From contig NZ_CP132985.1 of NCBI RefSeq assembly GCF_003286595.3, positions 1,674,001 through 1,738,000 on the forward strand: DNA of 64,000 bases, in the 5' to 3' direction. This stretch comes from Aerococcus mictus. GTDB taxonomy: Bacteria > Bacillota > Bacilli > Lactobacillales > Aerococcaceae. Shown in pieces: positions 1 through 10,352 of this stretch (its first letter is position 1; the number at the start of each line of letters is the position of its first letter). The notes under the pieces are model-generated. The model worked only from the letters and a program-made list of their open reading frames with translations, did not search any database and was not told where the DNA came from. A program made the translations under genes and the position numbers.

Positions 1-669
1 GATTGCAAGATGTTCCGTTAAGACTTTAGCCGCTAAGCTTAAAGCTTCCTTAGGGGCAATCGTTCCATCCGTCCAAATATCGAAAGTCAATTTATCGTAC
101 TCATTGACTTCACCAATCCGAGTATTTTCTACTTGGTAGTTAACCTTCTTGATTGGTGTATAGATTGAATCGACCGGAATGACACCAATAGGCATGTCGT
201 CCGTTTTGTTGTTTTCGGCACGAACAAAGCCACGTCCATTCTTAACATGCATCAGCATATGGATTTTGGCACCTTCAGCCAAAGAACAAATATGTAGATC
301 TGGATTTAAAACATCGAAGTCCGCATCAGCAGTAATATCTGCAGCAGTTACTTCAGCTGGTCCAGTGATTTCAAGTTCAATGTCCTTTTCATCGACATCG
401 TATAATTTAAGCGCAAGTTGCTTAATATTAAGAACAATTTGGGTAACGTCTTCACGTACTCCTGGAATAGTTGAAAATTCATGTAAAACATTTTCAATCT
501 TTATCGATGTAACAGCTGTCCCTGGTAATGAGGATAAAAGTACACGACGAAGGGAATTACCTAAAGTCGTCCCATAACCTCTCTCTAGTGGTTCGACAGC
601 GAATTTACCAAACTTATTATCTTCGCTGGTTTCAATGGTTTCGATATTTGGCTTTTCAATTTCGATCAT
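1..669 (-). CDS. rpoA: RNA polymerase alpha subunit, 3' part outside window
   Basis: Alpha subunit of RNA polymerase, the dimer that nucleates core enzyme assembly. The visible 223 residues start [14 protein letters not shown] and form the alpha N-terminal domain, with the assembly motif [15 protein letters not shown] near residues 40-55. The C-terminal domain that contacts UP elements and activators lies beyond the window edge, so the gene is cut by the window and not truncated in nature. The ATG at 667-669 has a GAAAGGGG ribosome binding site. It is the last visible gene of the alpha operon, 76 nt after rpsK, where this gene is always found in Firmicutes. Confidence 0.97.
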   Translation of the reverse strand, partial: MIEIEKPNIETIETSEDNKFGKFAVEPLERGYGTTLGNSLRRVLLSSLPGTAVTSIKIENVLHEFSTIPGVREDVTQIVLNIKQLALKLYDVDEKDIELEITGPAEVTAADITADADFDVLNPDLHICSLAEGAKIHMLMHVKNGRGFVRAENNKTDDMPIGVIPVDSIYTPIKKVNYQVENTRIGEVNEYDKLTFDIWTDGTIAPKEALSLAAKVLTEHLAI

Positions 670-745
670 CTAGTAGTTTACCCCTTTCAAAACGTGAAAA
701 CTTGCACCTTTAAGTAAGTCCAAATGCATCAATCGTTTTAAAACA

Positions 746-1141
746 TTAAACACGACGACGTTTTGGAGGACGACAACCATTATGAGGAATAGGTGTTACA
801 TCACGAATTGCAGTAACTTCTAATCCTGCAGCTTGAAGTGCACGAATAGCAGATTCACGACCAGAGCCAGGACCTTTTACCGATACTTCTACGGTTTTCA
901 TCCCATGATCCATTGCTGTTTTAGCAGCTGTTTCTGAAGCTAATTGTGCAGCATATGGTGTTGATTTACGGGAACCTTTAAAGCCAAGAGCCCCTGCAGA
1001 AGACCAAGAAATTGCATTTCCTTGTTCATCAGTAATCATCACAATAGTATTGTTGAATGTTGAGTGGATATGTGCGACGCCTGACTCAACATGCTTCTTG
1101 ACACGACGTTTACGTGATCCTTGACGTTTTGCTTTTGCCAT
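746..1141 (-). CDS. rpsK: 30S ribosomal protein S11
   Basis: Platform protein of the 30S subunit, near the site where mRNA pairs with the 3' end of 16S rRNA. The 131 residues are full length for the family, with a basic start ([16 protein letters not shown]) and the conserved ends [14 protein letters not shown] and [12 protein letters not shown]. Start is ATG at 1139-1141 with a good ribosome binding site. It lies between rpsM (31 nt upstream) and rpoA, the usual alpha-operon position. Confidence 0.98.
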   Translation of the reverse strand: MAKAKRQGSRKRRVKKHVESGVAHIHSTFNNTIVMITDEQGNAISWSSAGALGFKGSRKSTPYAAQLASETAAKTAMDHGMKTVEVSVKGPGSGRESAIRALQAAGLEVTAIRDVTPIPHNGCRPPKRRRV

Positions 1142-1172
1142 CTGTATGCTAACCTCCTTTATTTTAAATTAA

Positions 1173-1538
1173 TTATTTCTTCTTAGCGATTGCTAAGCCA
1201 CGTTTACCTTTACGGGTACGTGCATTGTTTTTAGTGTTTTGTCCACGAACTGGTAAGCCACGACGGTGACGCATACCACGGTATGAACCAATTTCTTGTA
1301 AGCGCTTGATATCCATATTGATATCACGGCGTAAGTCACCTTCAACTTTGATCTTGTCCACTTCTTTACGTAGGCGGTCAAGTTCATCGTTAGTGAGGTC
1401 ACGAACACGAGTATCTTCGGAAACATCACAAGCCTCACAAATCTTTTCAGCTGTGGCTTTACCAATACCGAAAATGTAGGTTAATGAGATAACAACGCGT
1501 TTATCTCTAGGAATATCTACTCCTGCAATACGTGCCAT
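1173..1538 (-). CDS. rpsM: 30S ribosomal protein S13
   Basis: Head protein of the small subunit that touches the P-site tRNA and forms bridges to the 50S subunit. The 121-residue product begins [16 protein letters not shown] and has the helix-two-turn-helix region [10 protein letters not shown] and the basic C-terminal tail ([19 protein letters not shown]) typical of bacterial S13. It follows rpmJ in the order rpmJ-rpsM-rpsK-rpoA. A second-frame ORF inside it is a shadow. Confidence 0.98.
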   Translation of the reverse strand: MARIAGVDIPRDKRVVISLTYIFGIGKATAEKICEACDVSEDTRVRDLTNDELDRLRKEVDKIKVEGDLRRDINMDIKRLQEIGSYRGMRHRRGLPVRGQNTKNNARTRKGKRGLAIAKKK

Positions 1539-1563
1539 TTATCTGGTCCCTCCTATCTATTAA

Positions 1564-1677
1564 TTAACCTTGACGTTGTTTATGTTTAGGGTTCGCACAA
1601 ATAACCATCACACGGCCACTACGGCGAATTACCTTGCATTTTTCACAAATAGGTTTTACTGATGCTCTAACTTTCAC
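1564..1677 (-). CDS. rpmJ: 50S ribosomal protein L36 (zinc form)
   Basis: A 37-residue protein of the large subunit, read as [19 protein letters not shown], then [18 protein letters not shown]. Cys11, Cys14, Cys27 and the following His make the zinc ribbon of the C+ form of L36. The start is GTG at 1675-1677, chosen because AAGGAGG lies 8 nt upstream and the family begins at exactly this residue. It lies between infA and rpsM as expected. Confidence 0.96.
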   Translation of the reverse strand: MKVRASVKPICEKCKVIRRSGRVMVICANPKHKQRQG

Positions 1678-1700
1678 TCTTTTACCTCCTTATACCACCA

Positions 1701-1919
1701 TTACTTGAATCGGTAGGTAATACGTCCTTTACTTAAGTCATAAGGAGACATTTCTACCTTTACACGGTCGCCAGGTAAAATACGGATATAATTAACACGC
1801 ATTTTTCCTGAAATATGCGCTAAAACTTCAAAGCCGTTTTCGAGCTCGACTTTGAACATTGCATTTGGTAACGATTCAGTAACAGTACCTTCAACTTCAA
1901 TCATATCTTCTTTAGCCAC
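1701..1919 (-). CDS. infA: Translation initiation factor IF-1
   Basis: IF-1 binds the 30S A site during initiation. The product is a 72-residue OB-fold protein, [18 protein letters not shown] to the end GRITYRFK, matching the family length exactly. I place the start at GTG 1917-1919, 8 nt after GGGAGG. The open frame runs 8 codons further upstream to an ATG with no ribosome binding site, and that extension is absent from the family. A consensus promoter lies about 70 nt upstream, so infA and the alpha genes can be transcribed apart from secY-adk. Confidence 0.95.
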   Translation of the reverse strand: MAKEDMIEVEGTVTESLPNAMFKVELENGFEVLAHISGKMRVNYIRILPGDRVKVEMSPYDLSKGRITYRFK

Positions 1920-1987
1920 AATATATCCTCCCAGTCTATCCAAGTAATAGCTTCAAACAGTAGGTGTATCTTTCGACTAACTCGAAT

Positions 1988-2016
1988 ATTTTACCACAAC
2001 AAAGAATAGTTATCAA
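1988..2016 (-). promoter_or_regulatory. Promoter upstream of infA
   Basis: Read on the minus strand, TTGATA (2011-2016) and TAAAAT (1988-1993) are separated by 17 nt, with TGG just before the -10, close to an extended -10. It sits in the adk-infA gap. Inference: an internal promoter that lets infA-rpmJ-rpsM-rpsK-rpoA be expressed separately. Confidence 0.7.
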
Positions 2017-2018
2017 GT

Positions 2019-2672
2019 CTAATCTTCGATAACTTCAGAAATGCGGTTAAAGACATTCTCAATGCCAATGTCACCAGGAACCTTGTAGAGCTTGCCCTTA
2101 GCTTCATAGAATTCAACCAGAGGCGTGGTTTGTTTTAGGTTCACCTGGATACGATTTTCGACAACTTCAGCTTTGTCATCCTCACGTTGGTAGAAATCAT
2201 GACTACCACAACGGTCACAGGTGTTTTCTTCTTTTGGTGGGTTAGAGTTAACATTATAAGTTGCCCCACACGAACGGCAAATGATTCTGCCGGTTAAACG
2301 TTGTTTTAACACATCAGGATCAACATCAATGTAAATGACTGCATCAATGGGTTGATCAATACTTGCCGTAATCTCTTCTAAAGCTTCAGCTTGGTTGATG
2401 GTTCTTGGGAAACCATCTAACATATAACCCTCATCGTCTTTGACTTGAGCTAAGCGGTCTTTGACAATGCCGTTGGTTACTTCATCAGGGACTAAAGAAC
2501 CAGAATCCATGTAGGACTTGGCCTTCTTCCCTAATTCCGTACCGTCAGCCATAGCTTGGCGGAACATATCACCAGTAGAAATATGAGGAATTTTATAAGC
2601 TGCTTCAATACGTTCAGCTTGGGTCCCCTTACCTGCACCAGGTAGGCCCATCAAAATAATATTTCTTTTCAT
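2019..2672 (-). CDS. adk: Adenylate kinase, zinc-LID type
   Basis: Catalyses ATP + AMP = 2 ADP in the cytoplasm. The 217 residues show the P-loop [10 protein letters not shown] (residues 9-18), the AMP site GFPRT (87-91) and the LID domain, in which Cys132, Cys135, Cys152 and Cys155 form the zinc site usual in Gram-positive enzymes. It lies 20 nt downstream of secY. The secY-adk pairing is standard in spc operons of Firmicutes. No anomaly seen. Confidence 0.98.
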   Translation of the reverse strand: MKRNIILMGLPGAGKGTQAERIEAAYKIPHISTGDMFRQAMADGTELGKKAKSYMDSGSLVPDEVTNGIVKDRLAQVKDDEGYMLDGFPRTINQAEALEEITASIDQPIDAVIYIDVDPDVLKQRLTGRIICRSCGATYNVNSNPPKEENTCDRCGSHDFYQREDDKAEVVENRIQVNLKQTTPLVEFYEAKGKLYKVPGDIGIENVFNRISEVIED

Positions 2673-2692
2673 CTCTATGCACTCCCAATTTC

Positions 2693-3991
2693 CTATTCAC
2701 GAATGAAACCAATATAACGATGTTTAATTAAACGTCCTTCAATTTGTTTATAGGTATCTAATGCGACTCCGACAACGATCAACAAGCTTGTCCCACTTAA
2801 AGCGACTCTTTGTGACATATCTAAGACATAAGATATCACTAAAGGCGCGGTTGCAATGGCCATTAAGAACAGTGCACCAAAGAAACTTAAACGATTGAGA
2901 ACCGTTGAAATAAACTGTTCCGTCGCTAAACCAGGACGAACACTAGGAATGTAAGCTCCTGATTTTTGGAAGTTCTCAGCCACACGTTCTGGATTAATTT
3001 GAATATGGGCATAAAAGAAGGTGAACAGAATAATCGTCACCGCATATAGGGCAATTCCTAAAGGATCTTGTAATGAAAAGATCCGTGAGACGAGTTTAAA
3101 CCATTCAGCCTCACCGTGAGAAGCTCTAAAGAAATTCAAGATCGTTTGCGGAACCATGATTAAGGAACTAGCAAAGATCACTGGAATAACGCCAGCTGAA
3201 TTGATTTTCAATGGTAGGTGGGCACGTTGGTTAGCACTATTGGCCCGTTTAGAATAGCGCACCGGAATCCGGCGTTCAGCCTGGTTGATAAAGACCACAA
3301 AGGTAATGATAAGGATCATTATCAGGATAAAGGCCAGTGCCAATAAGCCGTTTTGAACCAAGGCGTTGCCTTCTGCTTTGAGAAGTTTGGAACTCACAAA
3401 AGCGACAATTTCTGTAGGGACGCGTGAAACGATCCCTGCAAAAATAATCAGTGAGGTTCCGTTACCTACACCATATTGGGTGATTTGCTCCCCAATCCAG
3501 GTAACAAACATGGATCCAGCTGTCATAATCAAGGCAATGAATAAGTAAGTTGTCGTACTTGGGTTTTGAATTAGGCCGAATTGGGCTAATGAGTTAAACC
3601 CTAGAGACAAAGCTAATGATTGAAAGAAAGCGATCGCTACTGCAAAGTAACGCGTCCATTTATTTAACTTCCGACGCCCTACCTCCCCTTGCTTGGACCA
3701 CTCAGTGAATGATGGAACAATTTCCATCTGCAAGAGCTGGATAACAATCGAAGCAGTAATGTAGGGTGAAACACCTAAGGAGAAGATGGAGTAACTCGCT
3801 AAGGCTCCACCACCAAAGGTATTTAACAAGCCGAATAGGCCCGAATTTGCTAAAGTTGATACCGCTCCAGCATTAACAAAGGGAACGGTAATATGTGAGC
3901 CGATTCTAAAGACAATTAACATCCATAGAGTAAAGAAGATTCGACCTCTAATATTTTTGTCCTTGAAGGCTTGTTTCAAGGTGCTAAACAT
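2693..3991 (-). CDS. secY: Protein translocase subunit SecY
   Basis: Central channel protein of the Sec translocon in the cytoplasmic membrane. Starting at ATG 3989-3991 the product has 432 residues and about ten hydrophobic segments. Signature stretches include the early plug region and the cytoplasmic loop [15 protein letters not shown]. This ATG overlaps the rplO stop as TAATG and has GAGGTG 7 nt upstream, which favours it over an ATG 15 nt further upstream that would overlap rplO. The overlap suggests translational coupling with rplO. Confidence 0.97.
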   Translation of the reverse strand: MFSTLKQAFKDKNIRGRIFFTLWMLIVFRIGSHITVPFVNAGAVSTLANSGLFGLLNTFGGGALASYSIFSLGVSPYITASIVIQLLQMEIVPSFTEWSKQGEVGRRKLNKWTRYFAVAIAFFQSLALSLGFNSLAQFGLIQNPSTTTYLFIALIMTAGSMFVTWIGEQITQYGVGNGTSLIIFAGIVSRVPTEIVAFVSSKLLKAEGNALVQNGLLALAFILIMILIITFVVFINQAERRIPVRYSKRANSANQRAHLPLKINSAGVIPVIFASSLIMVPQTILNFFRASHGEAEWFKLVSRIFSLQDPLGIALYAVTIILFTFFYAHIQINPERVAENFQKSGAYIPSVRPGLATEQFISTVLNRLSFFGALFLMAIATAPLVISYVLDMSQRVALSGTSLLIVVGVALDTYKQIEGRLIKHRYIGFIRE

Positions 3992-4431
3992 TAGATCACC
4001 TCGCAAACTCCCCCAGCGGCTTCAATAGCTTCTTTTGCAGACGCTGAGAATTTAGCAGCTTTTACTGTTAACTTACGTTCTAAGTTACCTTGTCCTAAAA
4101 TTTTAACGCCAGCTTTTTCCTTCTTGATTAAACCTGCTTCAGCTAATTCATTGGCTGAAACTTCTGAGCCGTCTTCAAAAACATTTAAGTCTTCGATATT
4201 AACAATCGCATATTCCTTACGGTTAATGTTGGTGAAACCACGTTTAGGGATACGACGGTAAAGTGGAGTTTGTCCACCTTCGAAGCCTAGACGAGTCCGT
4301 CCACCGGAACGTGCTAATTGTCCTTTTTGACCACGGGTAGAGGTTTTACCCCAACCTGACCCTGATCCACGACCTACACGTTTGCGTGAATGACGAGATC
4401 CTTTTGCGGGTTGTAATTCATGTAATGCCAT
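3991..4431 (-). CDS. rplO: 50S ribosomal protein L15
   Basis: Large-subunit protein with a long N-terminal extension that threads into 23S rRNA. The 146 residues begin [18 protein letters not shown] and contain the Gly/Arg-rich stretch [19 protein letters not shown] and [16 protein letters not shown] core (here [13 protein letters not shown]). It ends with TAATG overlapping secY. Confidence 0.98.
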   Translation of the reverse strand: MALHELQPAKGSRHSRKRVGRGSGSGWGKTSTRGQKGQLARSGGRTRLGFEGGQTPLYRRIPKRGFTNINRKEYAIVNIEDLNVFEDGSEVSANELAEAGLIKKEKAGVKILGQGNLERKLTVKAAKFSASAKEAIEAAGGVCEVI

Positions 4432-4454
4432 CTAGTCTGCACCTCCTTTAGATA

Positions 4455-4637
4455 TTATTTTACGTCTTCAACAGAGACTAGGTGGGCTACTTTATTAATC
4501 ATACCATTAATTGCTTCATCGCGTGTCTTAACAACACTGTAGCCAACATGTTTTAAACCTAGTGCTTTAACTGTTCTAATTTGATCTTCTTTGCGACCAA
4601 TTAAACTTTTCTTTAAAGTAATTTTTACTTCTGACAT
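4455..4637 (-). CDS. rpmD: 50S ribosomal protein L30
   Basis: Small 60-residue large-subunit protein ([19 protein letters not shown] start) with the family pattern [12 protein letters not shown] seen here as [16 protein letters not shown]. It lies between rpsE and rplO, the conserved spc order. Length is normal. Confidence 0.97.
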   Translation of the reverse strand: MSEVKITLKKSLIGRKEDQIRTVKALGLKHVGYSVVKTRDEAINGMINKVAHLVSVEDVK

Positions 4638-4648
4638 GGTTTGTCCCC

Positions 4649-5155
4649 CTAACCTAATAGTTCTTGTACGGATTTACCACGTAATTGAGCAACTTCTTTA
4701 GGGTCTTTTAATTCAGCAAGACCTTGGATAGTTGCTTGAACCATATTAATTGGTGTATTGGATCCGAGAGATTTTGAAGTGATATCAGCAATACCGGCTA
4801 ATTCAACAACGGCACGGATTGGACCACCAGCGGCAACCCCAGAACCGACTTTAGCAGGTTTAAGCATAACACGACCACCATTGAATTTACCAATGACTTC
4901 ATGTGGAATAGTTGTACCAGCAAGTGGAACCGCGATCATGTTTTTCTTACCATTTTCAATCGCTTTATTAATTGCTGCAGGCACTTCAGAAGCTTTACCA
5001 GTACCAAAGCCAACGTGACCTTCACCGTCACCAACAACCACTAAGGCTGCAAAGCGCATACGGCGACCACCTTTAACAACTTTGGTTACTCGATTAATAG
5101 CAACAACGCGATCTTCAATTTTTTTGTCATCAATTTGAACGAAATCTTTTGCCAT
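4649..5155 (-). CDS. rpsE: 30S ribosomal protein S5
   Basis: Small-subunit protein that helps mRNA unwinding and decoding fidelity. The 168-residue product has the N-terminal double-stranded RNA-binding fold ([18 protein letters not shown], residues about 18-35) and the C-terminal S5 domain with [17 protein letters not shown]. The ATG is preceded by AAAGGAGG. The antisense ORF over it is a shadow. Confidence 0.98.
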   Translation of the reverse strand: MAKDFVQIDDKKIEDRVVAINRVTKVVKGGRRMRFAALVVVGDGEGHVGFGTGKASEVPAAINKAIENGKKNMIAVPLAGTTIPHEVIGKFNGGRVMLKPAKVGSGVAAGGPIRAVVELAGIADITSKSLGSNTPINMVQATIQGLAELKDPKEVAQLRGKSVQELLG

Positions 5156-5175
5156 GTTTAGGTATCCTCCTTTGC

Positions 5176-5532
5176 TTAGAATTCTAATCCATTTTCACGA
5201 GCGGCTTCTGCTAAAGCTTTGACACGGCCGTGATATTGGTAACCCCCACGGTCAAAGACAACTGCAGTCACTCCTGCTTCTTTACCGCGTTCAGCAATGG
5301 CTTGGCCAACTGCTTGGGCATTTTCAGTTTTGCTTCCTTTATTTAATTCTGAATTGGCATCAGAGGCACTTGCAAGCGTAACACCCGCTACGTCATCAAT
5401 TAATTGAGCGTAGATGTGTTTATTTGAGCGGTAAACGCTCAAGCGTGGGCACTCTGCTGTTCCAGAAAGATTACGACGAATACGTGCATGACGTTTTTGA
5501 CGTAATGCATTTTTATCTGGTTTGCTAATCAA
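5176..5532 (-). CDS. rplR: 50S ribosomal protein L18, TTG start
   Basis: Large-subunit protein that binds 5S rRNA. I start it at TTG 5530-5532, giving 118 residues beginning [20 protein letters not shown], the usual family N-terminus. GAGGTG lies 6 nt upstream of this TTG. An upstream in-frame GTG at 5539-5541 is part of that ribosome binding site and therefore cannot be the start. The C-terminus [20 protein letters not shown] is typical. Confidence 0.95.
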   Translation of the reverse strand: MISKPDKNALRQKRHARIRRNLSGTAECPRLSVYRSNKHIYAQLIDDVAGVTLASASDANSELNKGSKTENAQAVGQAIAERGKEAGVTAVVFDRGGYQYHGRVKALAEAARENGLEF

Positions 5533-5583
5533 TTTTGTCACCTCTTAATTGTTATTTTTATGAGATAAAGTACTGTAAGCTTA

Positions 5584-6123
5584 TTACTTACCAGTTTTAC
5601 CTTCTTTACGGATAATGTGTTCGCCAGCGTATTTAATCCCTTTACCCTTGTAAGGTTCTGGTTTACGTACTTGACGGATTTTCGCAGCTAATTCGCCAAC
5701 TTTATCTTTGTCAACACCATTAATCTTGATTTCAGTATTGCTTGGAACTTCAAAGTCAATACCTTCTGGTGCTTCAAATTCTACTGGATGGGATAATCCC
5801 ACTTGTAAGACAAGTTTTTTACCTTGTAATTGAGCACGGTAACCAACCCCGGATAGTTCCAATTGTTTAGAGAAACCTTCGTGGGTCCCTAATACCATGT
5901 TATAGAATAATGAACGAGACGTTCCATGCATAGAACGGGCTTCTTTTGATTGGTTAACTGGTTCAAAAGTATATTCATTTTCTTCGTTTTGAGCGATTTT
6001 AATCAATGGATTGAATTCGCGTGTTAATTCACCTTTAGGGCCTTTAACAGTAACAGTTGAACCGTCAACAGATACGGTTACGTCACTTGGTACGGCAACT
6101 GGTTTATAACCAATACGACTCAT
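5584..6123 (-). CDS. rplF: 50S ribosomal protein L6
   Basis: Large-subunit protein near the GTPase centre, made of two duplicated domains. The 179 residues start [21 protein letters not shown] and end with the L6 signature [29 protein letters not shown] tail (split here only for description). It lies between rpsH and rplR. Confidence 0.98.
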   Translation of the reverse strand: MSRIGYKPVAVPSDVTVSVDGSTVTVKGPKGELTREFNPLIKIAQNEENEYTFEPVNQSKEARSMHGTSRSLFYNMVLGTHEGFSKQLELSGVGYRAQLQGKKLVLQVGLSHPVEFEAPEGIDFEVPSNTEIKINGVDKDKVGELAAKIRQVRKPEPYKGKGIKYAGEHIIRKEGKTGK

Positions 6124-6157
6124 CTAGGCTGCACCTCTTTCTATAATGATTTCTCTC

Positions 6158-6556
6158 TTACCATACGTAGGCAAGAATTTCGCCACCAATGTTCTTTTGG
6201 CGTGCTTCTTTGTCAGTAACAACACCTTCAGATGTTGAAACAATGGCAATTCCTAAGCCGTTTAACACTTTAGGAATTTCATCACTTTTTGCGTAAACAC
6301 GTAATCCTGGTTTAGAAATACGGCGTAAGTTTGTGATGATACGTTGGTTATCTGCACCGTATTTCATGAATACGCGGATAATCCCTTGTTTGTCGTCTTC
6401 TAAGACTTCATAGCCTTTGATATAGCCTTGTTCTTCTAAGATTTTTGCAATTGCTTCTTTCATTTTTGAAGCTGGAACTTCAACTGTTTCATGACGCACT
6501 AAGTTAGCGTTACGAATACGAGTTAGGAAGTCCGCAATTGGATCTGTCATGACCAT
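6158..6556 (-). CDS. rpsH: 30S ribosomal protein S8
   Basis: Primary 16S-binding protein of the platform. In well-studied bacteria it also represses the spc operon. The 132 residues begin [17 protein letters not shown] and contain the C-terminal signature [13 protein letters not shown] and [18 protein letters not shown] precedes the ATG by 9 nt. I did not identify an S8-binding mimic near rplE by eye. Confidence 0.98.
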   Translation of the reverse strand: MVMTDPIADFLTRIRNANLVRHETVEVPASKMKEAIAKILEEQGYIKGYEVLEDDKQGIIRVFMKYGADNQRIITNLRRISKPGLRVYAKSDEIPKVLNGLGIAIVSTSEGVVTDKEARQKNIGGEILAYVW

Positions 6557-6585
6557 CTAAGTACACCCTCCTTTATATTACTTGA

Positions 6586-6771
6586 TTACCAACTAGCCTT
6601 CTTGACCCCTGGAAGTTGTCCTTTATGGGCAAGTTCACGAAGACAAATACGGCATAATTTAAACTTACGGTAAACAGAGTGGGGTCTGCCACAGCGTTCA
6701 CAACGTGTGTAAGCCTGTGTTGAATACTTAGGTTTACGTTTATTCTTTTCGATCATTGCTTTTTTAGCCAA
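6586..6771 (-). CDS. rpsN: 30S ribosomal protein S14, zinc type (type Z)
   Basis: Small-subunit head protein in its short 61-residue, zinc-containing form. Cys24, Cys27, Cys40 and Cys43 (RCERCGRPH and LCRICLRE) form the zinc site. A zinc-free paralogue used during zinc starvation may exist elsewhere in the genome but is not in this window. The position between rplE and rpsH is standard. Confidence 0.97.
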   Translation of the reverse strand: MAKKAMIEKNKRKPKYSTQAYTRCERCGRPHSVYRKFKLCRICLRELAHKGQLPGVKKASW

Positions 6772-6789
6772 ACCGTTCGCCTCCTTGTA

Positions 6790-7332
6790 CTATTTTTGGA
6801 ATGGCATTCCTAATTGTGCCAATAATTCTCTTGATTCTTCATCAGATTCTGCGGTAGTTACGATAACAACGTCTAACCCACGAACTTTATCAACTTCATC
6901 AAAGTCAATTTCTGGGAAGATTAATTGTTCACGAATACCCAAGGTGTAGTTACCACGTCCATCAAAGGAACGTTTACTAATTCCGCGGAAGTCACGAACA
7001 CGAGGAAGTGAAACATTAATTAACTTGTCTAAGAAGTCATACATACGTTCACCACGTAAGGTAACTTTGGTACCAATAGGCATACCTTCACGTAAGCGGA
7101 AACCAGCGATTGATTTCTTCGCTTTGGTGATAATTGGTTTTTGACCAGAGATCTTGGTTAATTCTTCAACTGCATTTTCAAGATTTTTTGAGTTGGAGAC
7201 AGCGTCGCCGACACCCATATTTAAAACAATCTTGTCAACTTTTGGCACTTGCATTGGAGAAGTATAGTTAAACTTTTCAATTAAAGCGTTCTTTACTTCG
7301 TTATTGTATTTTTCTTTTAAATGATTAGCCAT
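6790..7332 (-). CDS. rplE: 50S ribosomal protein L5
   Basis: 5S rRNA-binding protein of the central protuberance that touches P-site tRNA. It has 180 residues, beginning [17 protein letters not shown], with the conserved [16 protein letters not shown] and [17 protein letters not shown]. It lies between rplX and rpsN. Confidence 0.98.
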   Translation of the reverse strand: MANHLKEKYNNEVKNALIEKFNYTSPMQVPKVDKIVLNMGVGDAVSNSKNLENAVEELTKISGQKPIITKAKKSIAGFRLREGMPIGTKVTLRGERMYDFLDKLINVSLPRVRDFRGISKRSFDGRGNYTLGIREQLIFPEIDFDEVDKVRGLDVVIVTTAESDEESRELLAQLGMPFQK

Positions 7333-7357
7333 AATCTGTTAGTTCCTCCTTCCTTGA

Positions 7358-7666
7358 TTAATCTAAGGCTTTGCCAGATTTTTTAGCCACACGAACACGT
7401 TTGCCGTCACGTTCTTCAATGGCAACGCGGGTCTTTTCGTTGGTTTCTGGATCAATTAATTGGACATTTGATACATGAATCGCAGCTTCTTCTTCGATGA
7501 TGCCGCCTTGTGGATTTGCTTGGGATGGACGTTGGTGTTTCTTCACTAAGTTTGCGCCTTCAACGAGCACGCGATCTTTCTTAGGGAAAGTTTTTAAAAC
7601 TGTTCCTTGAACGCCTTTGTCTTTACCAGCAATAATTTCTACTTTATCACCTGTTTTAATACGCAT
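7358..7666 (-). CDS. rplX: 50S ribosomal protein L24
   Basis: Assembly-initiating large-subunit protein with an N-terminal KOW motif ([20 protein letters not shown], residues 2-21). It has 102 residues, normal for the family, and lies between rplN and rplE. Confidence 0.97.
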   Translation of the reverse strand: MRIKTGDKVEIIAGKDKGVQGTVLKTFPKKDRVLVEGANLVKKHQRPSQANPQGGIIEEEAAIHVSNVQLIDPETNEKTRVAIEERDGKRVRVAKKSGKALD

Positions 7667-7693
7667 CTTTTGGACACCTCTCTTTCAATATGA

Positions 7694-8062
7694 TTAAAGT
7701 ACTTCTGGAGCGAGTGAAATAATACGCATATAGTTGTTTTCACGTAATTCACGAGCTACTGGTCCAAAGATACGAGTTCCACGTGGTGTTTTGTCATCAC
7801 GAATAATTACACAGGCATTTTCATCGAATTTGATGTATGAACCATCAGCACGACGTGTTCCACTCTTTGAGCGAACAATAACAGCTTTTACCACATCACC
7901 TTTTTTAACAACGCCACCGGGTGTAGCTTGTTTTACTGTACATACAATAACGTCACCGATGTTAGCTGTTTTACGACCTGAACCACCTAAAACGCTGACA
8001 CATAGGACTTCACGTGCTCCTGAGTTATCAGCAACTTTCAAGCGACTTTCTGTTTGAATCAT
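7694..8062 (-). CDS. rplN: 50S ribosomal protein L14
   Basis: Large-subunit protein at the subunit interface (bridge with 16S helix 44). The 122 residues start [19 protein letters not shown] and contain the signature [19 protein letters not shown] and [10 protein letters not shown]. The antisense ORF over it is a shadow. Confidence 0.98.
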   Translation of the reverse strand: MIQTESRLKVADNSGAREVLCVSVLGGSGRKTANIGDVIVCTVKQATPGGVVKKGDVVKAVIVRSKSGTRRADGSYIKFDENACVIIRDDKTPRGTRIFGPVARELRENNYMRIISLAPEVL

Positions 8063-8089
8063 CTTCTAGTATCCTCCTTCCAGTTAGCG

Positions 8090-8356
8090 TTAAATAATAA
8101 CTGATTTTTCAACAATTTCAACTAGACGGAAATATTTATCCTTAGATAGTGGACGGGTTTCCATAATTTTAACGGTGTCGCCTACTTTTGCTGAATTCTT
8201 TTCATCATGTACTTTATATTTCTTGGAATACGAAATACGTTTTTTGTATGTTGGATGGAATTTAAATGTGTCTACTTGGACAACGATCGTCTTATCCATT
8301 TTGTCGGAAACAACGCGTCCTTGTAGAACTTTACGGTGATTACGTTTTTCTGCCAT
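8090..8356 (-). CDS. rpsQ: 30S ribosomal protein S17
   Basis: Small-subunit OB-fold protein important for early 30S assembly. The 88 residues begin [20 protein letters not shown] and carry the family motif [24 protein letters not shown]. It lies between rpmC and rplN. Confidence 0.98.
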   Translation of the reverse strand: MAEKRNHRKVLQGRVVSDKMDKTIVVQVDTFKFHPTYKKRISYSKKYKVHDEKNSAKVGDTVKIMETRPLSKDKYFRLVEIVEKSVII

Positions 8357-8388
8357 TTCTTTAATATCCTCCTTTACTGATTAACGTT

Positions 8389-8583
8389 TTACGCGAGTTC
8401 TTGTTGACGCAATGCTGTTTTAATACGAGCAATTTGTTTACGAACTTGTTTAATACGCGCAGTATTTTCTAATTGACCGGTTGCCAATTGGAATCGTAAA
8501 TTGAATAACTCTTGTTTGTATTCTTGTTCCTTTGCGTTTAATTCAGCCACGGAAAGATCTTTTAATTCAGAAAATTTATTCAT
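8389..8583 (-). CDS. rpmC: 50S ribosomal protein L29
   Basis: Small two-helix protein beside the polypeptide exit tunnel. Started at ATG 8581-8583 it has 64 residues ([20 protein letters not shown]), matching the family. AGGTGG lies 8 nt upstream, and the gene overlaps the rplP stop by 8 nt, which indicates translational coupling. A GTG 12 nt further upstream is embedded in the ribosome binding site and is rejected. Confidence 0.95.
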   Translation of the reverse strand: MNKFSELKDLSVAELNAKEQEYKQELFNLRFQLATGQLENTARIKQVRKQIARIKTALRQQELA

Positions 8584-9004
8584 TCGATTCACCACCTACA
8601 TCACGTTTGACAATCTTACAACGAATTGGTAATTTGTGGGCGGCAAGACGTAGCGCTTCACGAGCAACTTCTTCAGGCACCCCTGCAATTTCAAATAAAA
8701 TTTTTCCGCGTTTAACAGGAGCTACCCAGCCTTCTGGAGCACCTTTACCGGAACCCATACGAACACCAATGGCTTTGGCGGAGTATGGTTTGTGAGGGAA
8801 GATTTTAATCCATACTTTCCCTCCACGTTTCATATAACGTGTCATCGCGATACGGGCTGCTTCGATTTGGCGGTTGGTGATCCATTTAGAATCTAATGCT
8901 TGTAAGCCATATTCACCATAGGCGATTTCTTTACCGCCTTTAGCTTCTCCACGCATTTTTCCGCGGAACTCACGTCTATGTTTAACACGTTTAGGTACTA
9001 ACAC
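8576..9004 (-). CDS. rplP: 50S ribosomal protein L16, GTG start
   Basis: Large-subunit protein near the A site and peptidyl transferase centre. The 142 residues start [19 protein letters not shown] and contain the conserved GRVWIRIFP-like stretch (here [16 protein letters not shown]) and [14 protein letters not shown]. The start codon is GTG at 9002-9004, with GGAGGA about 7 nt upstream. Confidence 0.97.
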   Translation of the reverse strand: MLVPKRVKHRREFRGKMRGEAKGGKEIAYGEYGLQALDSKWITNRQIEAARIAMTRYMKRGGKVWIKIFPHKPYSAKAIGVRMGSGKGAPEGWVAPVKRGKILFEIAGVPEEVAREALRLAAHKLPIRCKIVKRDVGGESNE

Positions 9005-9006
9005 GA

Positions 9007-9657
9007 TTATTCCTCCTCTTGATTATTAGTTGTTGGAAGAACTTCTCCACGGCAAATCCAAACTTTAACACCAATTTTACCATAGGTGGTGTCTGCTTCT
9101 ACCCAGGCATAATCAATATCAGCACGTAGGGTATGTAGTGGAACAGTTCCTTCGTCTAATGCTTCGGTACGAGCCATATCAGCACCGTTTAAACGGCCAG
9201 ATACTTGGACTTTGATACCTTGAGCGCCTGCTTTCATGGTGCGTTGAATGGCTTGTTTCATTGCACGACGGAAAGCGATACGGTTTTCTAATTGTTGAGC
9301 GATATTTTCGCCGACTAATTCTGCACTTAAGTCAGGTTGTTTAACTTCGATAACGTTGATGTGCACGCGTTTACCGGTTAATTGGTTAAGGTCTTTACGG
9401 AGTTTTTCAACTTCACTACCACCTTTACCGATTACCATACCTGGTTTTGCGGTATGCACATTGATGTTTACCTTGTTAGCTGCACGTTCAATTTCAACTT
9501 GTGAGATTGAAGCATCTTTTAGCGCGTCTTCAATATAACCACGGACAGCTAAGTCTTCATGTAACGTGTTGGCATAATCTTTTTCTTCAAACCAGCGTGC
9601 ATCCCAGTCTTTAATGACCCCGATACGTAAACCGGTTGGATTAATTTTTTGACCCAC
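9007..9657 (-). CDS. rpsC: 30S ribosomal protein S3
   Basis: Small-subunit protein at the mRNA entrance, with helicase-like function. The 216 residues include an N-terminal KH domain with [15 protein letters not shown] (about residues 72-86) and the C-terminal S3 domain with [13 protein letters not shown]. It is followed after 2 nt by the rplP GTG start. Confidence 0.98.
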   Translation of the reverse strand: MGQKINPTGLRIGVIKDWDARWFEEKDYANTLHEDLAVRGYIEDALKDASISQVEIERAANKVNINVHTAKPGMVIGKGGSEVEKLRKDLNQLTGKRVHINVIEVKQPDLSAELVGENIAQQLENRIAFRRAMKQAIQRTMKAGAQGIKVQVSGRLNGADMARTEALDEGTVPLHTLRADIDYAWVEADTTYGKIGVKVWICRGEVLPTTNNQEEE

Positions 9658-9660
9658 TAA

Positions 9661-10017
9661 TTACTCCTCCTCTGCTTCTTTTACCACAACGGTAATGTGG
9701 CTGGTGCGTTTATTGATACGTGAAGCTGCGCCTTTAGCACGTGGACGGAACCGTTTCATGGTTGGTCCTTCGTTCACATAGGCTTCACTGACATATAATT
9801 TAGTTACATCTAAGTCTGAATTGTGTTCTGCGTTAGCAACAGCTGACATTAACACCTTTTCAATCACAGGACTAGCTGCACGAGGGGTGTTTTTTAGAAT
9901 AGCGATTGCTTCGCCAACGCTCTTGTTGCGAATTAAGTCAATTACTAAGCGCGCTTTACGGGCTGGAATTCTAACTGTTTTCGCAGTAGCTTTTGCAGAT
10001 AAAACTTGTTCTGCCAT
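9661..10017 (-). CDS. rplV: 50S ribosomal protein L22
   Basis: Large-subunit protein whose beta-hairpin lines the exit tunnel. The 118 residues show the conserved [16 protein letters not shown] and the tunnel hairpin region [20 protein letters not shown]. No duplication or deletion of the kind known from macrolide resistance is evident in this hairpin. Confidence 0.97.
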   Translation of the reverse strand: MAEQVLSAKATAKTVRIPARKARLVIDLIRNKSVGEAIAILKNTPRAASPVIEKVLMSAVANAEHNSDLDVTKLYVSEAYVNEGPTMKRFRPRAKGAASRINKRTSHITVVVKEAEEE

Positions 10018-10039
10018 TATTTATTTTCCTCCTCTCGCA

Positions 10040-10318
10040 TTAACGACGTGTCTTCTTGTCGTCTGCAGCATGACCATGGTAAGTACGGGTAGGAACAAAT
10101 TCACCTAATTTGTGTCCAACCATGTCTTCTTGAATATAAACTGGAACATGTTTACGTCCATCGTGAACAGCAATCGTTAAACCAATGAAGTTAGGAAAGA
10201 TTGTTGAACGACGGGACCATGTTTTGATTACTTGTTTTTTATCGTTGTCTTGTTGTTCTTGAACCTTTTTCATTAAGTGTTCGTCACAAAAAGGTCCTTT
10301 TTTAATACTACGGCTCAT
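10040..10318 (-). CDS. rpsS: 30S ribosomal protein S19
   Basis: Small-subunit head protein that pairs with S13. The 92 residues begin [18 protein letters not shown] and contain the signature [19 protein letters not shown] and [15 protein letters not shown]. Order rplB-rpsS-rplV is standard. Confidence 0.98.
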   Translation of the reverse strand: MSRSIKKGPFCDEHLMKKVQEQQDNDKKQVIKTWSRRSTIFPNFIGLTIAVHDGRKHVPVYIQEDMVGHKLGEFVPTRTYHGHAADDKKTRR

Positions 10319-10352
10319 TTACTCTGGCTCCTTTCGTCAAGATCTAGTTAGT

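Noticed and set aside
179..713. Plus-strand ORFs opposite rpoA
   Set aside because: Antisense shadows of the strongly conserved rpoA reading frame.
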